Part shown: piece by piece, positions 58,131-64,000 of the stretch
How positions within the stretch are numbered: the stretch's first letter is position 1
Layout: each line of letters begins with the position of its first letter
Source: Lytechinus pictus
Taxonomy: Eukaryota > Echinodermata > Echinoidea > Temnopleuroida > Toxopneustidae
Assembly: GCF_037042905.1 (NCBI RefSeq)
Contig: NC_087261.1
Coordinates: forward strand, 12,412,217-12,476,216
Direction of reading: 5' to 3'
DNA: 64,000 bases
The notes under the pieces: generated by a model
Database searches by the model: none
Told to the model about the DNA's origin: nothing
What the model saw: only the letters and a program-made list of their open reading frames with translations
Position numbers and translations under genes: made by a program

Positions 58131-58334
58131 ATCGTATACGTATCGGATTATCAAACTTGCAGAATAATAAGGCTTATTGTGTTTTCGAATCCTACGAATA
58201 AACGATTACTTCCTGTATTAAAACATTTGGACCACTAAACCTTCCAAATATGGAATATTTTACATCTAAGTATAGCTCTGTGCGTCATGTTGCAGTATTA
58301 GGGAGCTTTCTATCGCCAGACCGAACGTCAAGCT

Positions 58335-58470
58335 ACTACGAGTGACGTCATATTTTGCCACTGCGCATGCCCGAAAGCTTGCTCTCACGTCGTCCCCCGA
58401 TTCTGACAACGGGAGTTGGGGGAAATTTCCCTGATTCCACGTTGCGGTGAAAACGACAACGTGAGTCCAA
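58335..58470. promoter_or_regulatory. Promoter-like block (CRE, NRF1-like site)
   Basis: TGACGTCA at 58343-58350 and CTGCGCATGCCC at 58361-58372, followed by GC-richer DNA with ACGTCGTC and AACGACAACGTGAG. CRE and NRF1-type sites pair in many animal housekeeping promoters. No first exon was identified on either strand. Confidence 0.3.
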
Positions 58471-59104
58471 TTTCTTCGATCTTTACTTGTCCAAACAATC
58501 GGATTAGGTTGGTTTATTTTGTTTTTTTCTACTTTTTGCATCATAAAATATTTTGTTGGGAGGGCTCTAGATATGAATCAATCACCATGCGATCATATTT
58601 CTCATGAAATCGTTTCTTAGATCATGTAAATTGAAGTGAAAGTTTTCATTTCCATGATAGCGTAAGTCACGTTTCCCTGCGGAAATCGACGAGGCTGGCC
58701 GCCGTGGCTGCCGGGCAGCACGTCGGCTGAGTAGCCTATAGCCAATATACTTTTAGCTATCGGTGCAACGCAGGTATTTCGTTTATGAACACTGTTAAGA
58801 TTGAATTATGTGTTTATGGGTATTTTAAAGAAAATACTTGGCACTGTAGGCTTAGTATTTTCTTAGCCTGCAGCAATTATATCCCGATTGAGGAGTTTGC
58901 CTTGCCTGCAGTAACAGGAAGAAGAAGAAGAACTACTTGAACTTACTTAGGCCTAACAAAAGTTAGTATTTTTAAGAAATATATCTAGCTGTGTGTCAGT
59001 TTAGCCTGCGCCGGCGCCTAATGTTCGCCATTTCGGATGGATTCAGCGTATACGATGTAAATTTGGTCACCTGATCTGAACACTTAGTCACGTGATATCG
59101 CCGA

Positions 59105-59153
59105 GGGCCCCGCACTGAACTAGAAATACGTATTTCTAGTTCAGTGGGGCCCC
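59105..59153. repeat. 49-base near-perfect palindrome
   Basis: Arms of about 24 bases meet without spacer at TACGTA (TGAACTAGAAATAC / GTATTTCTAGTTCA), with GGGCCCC outer ends. Cruciform-prone; perhaps the remnant of a tiny MITE. Confidence 0.9.
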
Positions 59154-59396
59154 GTAGTGAAAATCGAAAGCGCTTCTGCGAGAGAACGAATGAGGTCTGC
59201 ACAACCTCGATACGCACCAGTTAACTCGTAGTAGCTAATGTTCGGTGTGCGGGTAGAAAGCTCCGTATTCATTGGTGGCAAACGACTGGCATGATGTGGG
59301 TGTCTCCACAAACAGGCCGAGAAATTCCTCTTTTGAAAGCGAAAAGGTACTCAACAAAGCGGGTGCCTTTGATTTCTATTCTTTTTTTCAAGCGGA

Positions 59397-59469
59397 GGTG
59401 GCATTGCCGAGTGGTCCAAGGTGCATGACTAGACACATGAGAGTCCGCGGTTCGATCCTCGGTTAGGGA
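59397..59469 (+). pseudogene. tRNA-like remnant
   Basis: TTGCCGAGTGGTCCAAGG (box A region) and GGTTCGATCC (box B), related to the sequence at 40082-40156, but the stems are degraded. Confidence 0.5.
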
Positions 59470-59837
59470 AATAGTAAAGCTTGCAAAAAATTATTATGGA
59501 AGATATCCACGAAAGGTGTTCGCACACTAGGTGGTCGCCTGCGTCAGCCTAGCTTGACTAAGTGACCGTTGTGGACCGTATGTCTGTCGCAATATAGCCG
59601 TAGAATACCGTACTGCACCCGCTGCGGACTGTTTACATCAAACGATAGCCTCCACAGTATTCCTGTCCAGAACGGTCAAGATGGTCTGTTAACTGTCCTC
59701 GACATATTCTGAAATCTACTCTCATGTGAAAGTACATAACATAATGGAGAGAGATGATAATTTTGTCCTGACTATCTGAATCGTTTGCATTGAAAACGAA
59801 TATCAATCACTTCATTCTAATTTTGGTTTTGATTCAG

Positions 59838-59931
59838 ATTGTGATGAAGATCTCTGTGAAAACGGCTGGTGTTTGGAGACTATGAAAAGTTACAAATGCA
59901 TCTGCTTTGCTGGATTTCAAAGACCCCTCTG
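59838..59931 (+). pseudogene. EGF exon copy A, interrupted
   Basis: Starts after GATTCAG and encodes the same EGF module as exon B (CDEDLCENGWC, SYKCICFAGF, PLC), but a hAT-like MITE lies between its fifth and sixth cysteine regions' end, and the GTGAGA donor is missing after the remaining tail (60202-60214). It can hardly be spliced and is best read as a dead exon copy. Confidence 0.88.
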
Positions 59932-60193
59932 CAGTGGCGTACCTAGGATTTTTCACAGGGTGGGGGGGGGGGGGCAAATTCGTCCGCCAAAAAAATTGAC
60001 AAGCATAAAAAAAAAAGGTCTTCAACCACAAATAAAGAATTTCGTACCAGAAAAAAAATTGACAAGCCAAAAAAAAAAAAGGTCTTCAAGACTCGTTAGG
60101 GGGCAAGGATATGTCCCTTGCATGGGTTGTGACTCGTCAGGGGGGGGGGCAGTCTGCACCCTCTGCCCCCCCCCCCCCGTAGGTACGCTAGTG
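59932..60193. mobile_element. 262-bp hAT-like MITE with perfect 8-bp duplication
   Basis: Ends CAGTGGCGTACCTA and TAGGTACGCTAGTG are inverted; flanked by CCCCTCTG on both sides (59924-59931; 60194-60201). Exon copy B shows the empty site (GGACCCCTCTGCAATG). Poly-G near the left and poly-C near the right are inverted homopolymers. The ends and the 8-bp duplication fit hAT. No coding capacity. Confidence 0.96.
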
Positions 60194-60498
60194 CCCCTCT
60201 GCAATTGCAATGAAGACTAAGTGACCGTTGTGGACCGTATGTCTGTCGCAATATAGCCGTAGAATACCGTACTACACCCGCTGCGGACTGTTTACATCAA
60301 ACGATAGCCTCCACAGTATTCCTGTCCAGAACGGTGATCAAGATGGTCTGTTAACTGTCCTCGACATATTCTAAAATCTACTCTCGTGTGGAAGTACATA
60401 ACATAATGGAGAGAGATGATAATTTTGTCATGACTATCTGAATCGTTTGCATTGAAAACGAATATCAATCACTTCGGCTAATTTTGGTTTTGATTCAG

Positions 60499-60600
60499 AT
60501 TGTGATGAAGATCTCTGTGAAAACGGCTGGTGTTTGGAGACTATGAAAAGTTACAAATGCATCTGCTTTGCTGGATTTCAAGGACCCCTCTGCAATGAAC
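60499..60600 (+). CDS. Secreted four-Cys/EGF protein, EGF exon B
   Basis: 102 bases between acceptor TTGATTCAG (to 60498) and donor GTGAGA (60601), phase 1-1. It encodes a complete EGF-like module with six cysteines in canonical spacing: C-x4-C-x4-C-x8-C-x-C-x8-C (CDEDLCENGWC, KCICFAGF, PLC). There is no calcium-binding signature (no DxxE before C1 beyond DCDED, no N-hydroxylation consensus). EGF modules mediate extracellular protein contacts. A symmetric phase-1 exon is typical of shuffled EGF modules. It follows its dead duplicate and precedes the linker exon. Confidence 0.93.
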
Positions 60601-60812
60601 GTGAGAAAATATAAAACTGATTCAACGAATTCTAATATATTTCACATATTTTTTTTTACATAAAGTGATGTTTAGCGTAATTGATTTAAAATCAATGATC
60701 ACTGAAAAACTAACGTGCTTAGTCATATAATTTCGTTGTCAAAATAAAAAAAAAGTCATGTCAGGACAAATAATAATATATCGTGATTGTAATTTTTTGT
60801 TCATATTTCTAG

Positions 60813-60941
60813 CTGCAGAATCACTATTGACTGACGAAATGATGATGACAAAGACGGGAGAAACGAGCACAGCAGACCTGGTGACCACTGATACGCCCTC
60901 AAGGACAACACATCTAGCGGAATCCCTTGAAAGTCCATCCG
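60813..60941 (+). CDS. Secreted four-Cys/EGF protein, Ser/Thr-rich linker exon
   Basis: 129 bases between acceptor TATTTCTAG and donor GTGAGA, phase 1-1, 43 codons. The protein is rich in Thr, Ser and acidic residues (TGETSTADLVTTDTPSRTT), with no cysteine, as in an O-glycosylated spacer between EGF modules. The frame joins EGF exon B (...NE-P-AES) and EGF exon C (...SPS-G-C) without a stop, which is good evidence that the three belong together. Confidence 0.85.
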
Positions 60942-61182
60942 GTGAGATGAAAACGTCATAGTTTTAGAAGATCGAGGCCTTCAAATGAGATCCGGTTCCC
61001 GTCATATAGAGTGTTGTGATAGATCAAACTTAAACTCCAACCGAGAAAGTGGGAAGTTCATATCAAGAATTATATTTTTTGTGTCATTCTAGGCCTAAAT
61101 AAATTCTTTATGTAAATACTTATGTAAGGATAATATGTAGTCATTATTTTAACTTTCTTATGGCGTATATTTATTATCTTAG

Positions 61183-61284
61183 GTTGTATAGAATATTTAT
61201 GTGAGAACGGCTGGTGTTTGGAGACTATGGAGAGCTACAAATGTTACTGTTTTGCTGGATTCCACGGGACCCATTGCAATGAAC
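61183..61284 (+). CDS. Secreted four-Cys/EGF protein, EGF exon C
   Basis: 102 bases, acceptor TTATCTTAG, donor GTGAGG, phase 1-1. Six-cysteine EGF module (CIEYLCENGWC, YKCYCFAGF, THC) clearly paralogous to exon B, including the shared ENGWCLETM stretch. It is therefore an older duplicate than copy A. No further exon was recognised between 61285 and the end of the window, so the protein probably continues beyond it. Confidence 0.92.
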
Positions 61285-62442
61285 GTGAGGAAAAATTCTA
61301 TTTCAATTCAATTAAACATTTATTTCTTCCGATTGACATTACGCAGGTTACATCCAATTTCATATTATGAAATAAATCAATACTACTGTATAGTAATATA
61401 ACAATGTATGTAATTAAGTTTCTATGTACATGGAAGGAGGTGTAAAAAAACGCAGAAGGCAGCAGGTGCTTGACTGTGCCGGGATAGGCCTACGCCTGTA
61501 AAAATATACAACTAAACAACAAATACAAAAAGAAAGGGCTAATACATAGAAGGTAAAGAAATAGAAGAGAGGGGAAGAAAAGAGCTATAGAAGCGAGCAT
61601 GAAGTAGAAGAAGAAGAACGGGCATGAATTACTTCGCATGATACAAGATGAATATACATGAATAAAATAGTACAACAGGCATTTATGATACAAAGTAGCA
61701 ACACGAAGATCGAGTAATCTACAAAGTACGAATCATGCCGCACCATAAATTAATGCTTGCCGTATTACTAGTATTACGTTGGCTCGCAAAACAATGACAA
61801 AAAAAAGCACGAAAACTTTACGGACATTTTTTTTGGGGTATGAAACACCCTTGGTAGTAATTCCAAGTTGCATTGCTAATCATAACACCATTCAGGAAAA
61901 TCAATTATCCGTACCCGTATTTGCACAGCTTTAAAACATTCAAGCTAACAATGTCAATATGCTCCATTCCCACAATCCCTCAAAATTTAGATAAGCAAAG
62001 AATCTCTTTACAATTGGTTGAACTTTTTAGTATTTTAGAGACATTTACGTTAATTGCAATTGAATGACCTATGCCAAATTAATCCATTATTAGTTCAGTA
62101 TTTGTTGAAAAAAATCATTGTCTTCTAATTGTGCATGATCCCTGGGGTTCTCGTTTTATAAAACGAATCGTCAAGACACACAAACATTCACATGAACGAC
62201 CCAACAAACACGTATGCAAAAACACACACCCATACTCTCACCTTCACAGACAAACGCACTTGCACATGCAGTACAAACATTATTTTAGCCATTTTAATTG
62301 TAAGTGAGCCAGTGGACGTGAGGTTGTGCTTGTGTGGGTGTGGCAAATATAAGAGTTTATGTAGGCCTATTACTGATCTATCAAGAGACAAGATGGCTGG
62401 TAACCATAACCTGGGGGGGGGGGTGTTCAATAAAGCTGTTCG
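61285..62442. other. No exon recognised
   Basis: Intron or intergenic AT-rich DNA; poly-G at 62413-62423. Confidence 0.5.
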
Positions 62443-62445
62443 TAA

Positions 62446-63631
62446 AGCCCCTTTCACAATTGACGTACGACCATTTGCGACCTTTTGGTCGTGCGACAGG
62501 CTGCAACAGGCATCAATCGCTAGTCATCTCATAAGATCGCACAGAGGCTTTCACAGTTGCAACAGCTGTCGTACAACAAAAACAACCAGTGAACCCCGTT
62601 GCACGAGAAAGTCGCATATGCTCTTATTGTGCTCGTGCGATCACATGCGAGTGTTGCACGAGGGATTGCGAGTGGAACGGTCGCATACATGCGAATGAAA
62701 CGGTAGTGCAATGTTGTAAGCCGTTGCGATCGGTCTTGCAACAGTCTTATGGCCCATATTATTATCGCAACCAGTCGCAAGACAGGTCTCTGTACATGTA
62801 GGTCGCTTGCACATGTGCAAGTGTTGCACGACCTCCAGTCAAGTAAATGCGACTACTTAGTTGTGCCACCTCTCGCACCAAGTCGTACAACGTTGAACAA
62901 CACTTGCACGATGATCGCCCGACCGATGGTACGACCCCAGGTACGGCCTGATGCGAGTGAATCGATCGTATTTGATCGCGTTCGGATTTTGAACATGTTC
63001 AAAGTTCAGATGTGACCAGTCACGACCACCTCGAGTTCGTGCGACCGTCTACAACGACTGCGAGTGCTCGCAAGACACCAAGAGATCGATCGTGCAACAA
63101 CAAGAAAAAACTGTTGCAGGCGGTCGTAAACTGGTCGGACGTCAATTGTGAAAGGGGCTGAACGGTCGCATACATGCGAATGCAACGGTAGTGGAATGTA
63201 GTAAGCCGTAATTTCGATCGGTCTGGCAACAGTCTCATATTATCGCACCCAGTCGCAAGACTGGTCTCTGTAGGTCTCCAGCACATGTGCAAGTGTTGTA
63301 CGACCTCCAGGCGACTAAATGCGACTATACTTAGTTGTGCCACCTCTCGCACCAAGTCGTACAACGTTGAACAACACTCACACGATGATCGCCCGACCGA
63401 TGGTACGACCTGTTGCGAGTGAATCAATCGTATTTGATCGCGTTTGGATTTTGAACATGTTCAAAGTTCAGATGCGACCAGTCACGATCACCTCCGACCA
63501 CCTCGAGTTTGTGCGATCGTCTATAACGACTGCGAGTGCTCGCAAGACACCAAGGGATCGATCGTGCAACAACAAGAAAAAACTGTTGCAGGTGGTCGTA
63601 ATCAGGTCGTACGTCAATTGTGAAAGGGGCT
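62446..63631. mobile_element. TIR element AGCCCCTTTCACAATTG with internal tandem duplication
   Basis: Starts AGCCCCTTTCACAATTGACG and ends with its inverse; flanked by TAA (62443-62445; 63632-63634). A second right-end copy (CAATTGTGAAAGGGGCT) sits at about 63143-63160, and 62675-63158 is repeated at about 63163-63630: one left end and two right ends. The interior is dense with TCGTGCGA/GTCGTACG motifs. PIF/Harbinger-like target. No transposase. Confidence 0.88.
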
Positions 63632-63635
63632 TAAG

Positions 63636-63778
63636 ATACGAATGACTTTACGCACGACTGGTGATCCTTTCTTGTGCTATGTGATATCCCTATATGTAAT
63701 TGAGCTATGACCTAAGAACATGTTCAAGTCGTGCGTAAAATCGTTCGTAACTTTACGAACGGCTTTATGAAACAGCCA
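63636..63778. mobile_element. Small MITE with ACTTTACG / CGTAAA ends
   Basis: TACGAATGACTTTACGCACG on the left and CGTGCGTAAAATCGTTCGTA on the right are inverted; about 140 bp, abutting its neighbours on both sides. Confidence 0.6.
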
Positions 63779-63779
63779 C

Positions 63780-63954
63780 CAGGGGCGGATCCAGGATTTT
63801 TCAAAGCATTTACCCGAAGAAAATTTGACAAGAAACAAAGAAAAAGGCAACACTTGTGTATGAAGGACATATTGCAATTAAAAATATATGCTGTGACTTT
63901 CAAGGGGGGGGGGCACGAGCCGGATGTGCCCCCTCCCCCCTGGATCCGTCAGTG
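63780..63954. mobile_element. hAT-like MITE, CAGGGGCGGATCC family
   Basis: CAGGGGCGGATCCAGG on the left; the right end, read inverted, is CACTGACGGATCCAGG; 175 bp with poly-G and poly-C tracts near the ends. Same family as 42712-42800. No matching target duplication found. Confidence 0.75.
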
Positions 63955-64000
63955 ACCGAAACATTTGATGACAGGAATTAATGTGGGGTTTCCTTCGATT

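Larger units (their letters stand above)
59556..60600 (+). repeat. Tandem duplication spanning an EGF exon and its upstream intron
   Basis: The segment starting GACTAAGTGACCGTTGTGG (59556) recurs at 60215 and runs in parallel through the EGF exon. Unit A is 59556-60214, including a 262-bp insertion; unit B starts at 60215. The copies differ at only a few bases, so the event is recent. The junction lies at CAATGAA in the exon end, so unit A lost the exon's splice donor. Confidence 0.92.

Noticed and set aside
62192..62698. 168-codon plus-strand frame
   Set aside because: It runs across the end of a transposon at 62446, so unrelated sequences are joined in the frame by chance.

Overview
The window looks like repeat-dense metazoan nuclear DNA, most likely from an echinoderm, with a sea urchin as first guess. 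The genes are split by introns with canonical GT/AG borders. The unique DNA is AT-rich. Dozens of short inverted-repeat transposons are nested in one another, alongside LINE and SINE pieces and two multi-kilobase foldback elements resembling the TU elements described from sea urchins. The species assignment is inference; no bacterial or organellar features are visible.

Three host genes can be supported, all incomplete. (1) 4038-4290 (+): the last coding exon of a C-type-lectin-like protein. (2) 34766-41904 (-): the first four coding exons of an ornithine decarboxylase (ODC) family gene, with exons at 41776-41904, 40344-40440, 37447-37523 and 34766-34938. The frame is continuous and the PLP-binding lysine motif is present, but the C-terminal exons were not found. 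(3) 50992-61284 (+): a secreted modular protein joined by phase-1 introns. It has a signal-peptide exon, an orphan four-cysteine exon, an EGF exon, a Ser/Thr-rich linker exon and a second EGF exon. A tandem duplicate of the first EGF exon is broken by a 262-bp hAT-like insertion with a perfect 8-bp target duplication.

Layout: 1-9.0 kb holds scattered MITEs around the lectin exon. 9.03-13.39 kb is foldback element 1. 13.7-14.3 kb is microsatellite. 14.7-17.3 kb and 26.9-27.8 kb are the two halves of one L1/Tx1-like LINE, split by a 9.6-kb insertion (17286-26919) that is flanked by TAA and contains a 2.3-kb tandem duplication and its own nested elements. 28.07-31.95 kb is foldback element 2, which shares its inner arms and core with element 1 but has different outer repeats. 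33.15-33.84 kb is a palindromic element carrying a tRNA-like sequence with a UCA (opal) anticodon. 34.7-42.1 kb is the ODC gene, whose introns hold a SINE, a second LINE fragment, MITEs and a tRNA-like sequence. 42.1-50.9 kb is repeats: a purine-rich array split by a nested pair of transposons, a Tc1-like transposase fragment and a SINE with a 7SL-like head. 50.9-61.3 kb is the secreted-protein gene. 61.3-64 kb ends in further MITEs.

The genes do not form a pathway. The main content of the window is a dated record of transposition: several insertions can be checked against an empty site elsewhere in the same window. All coordinates were read by eye; element ends are good to a few bases where a target duplication is given and approximate otherwise.
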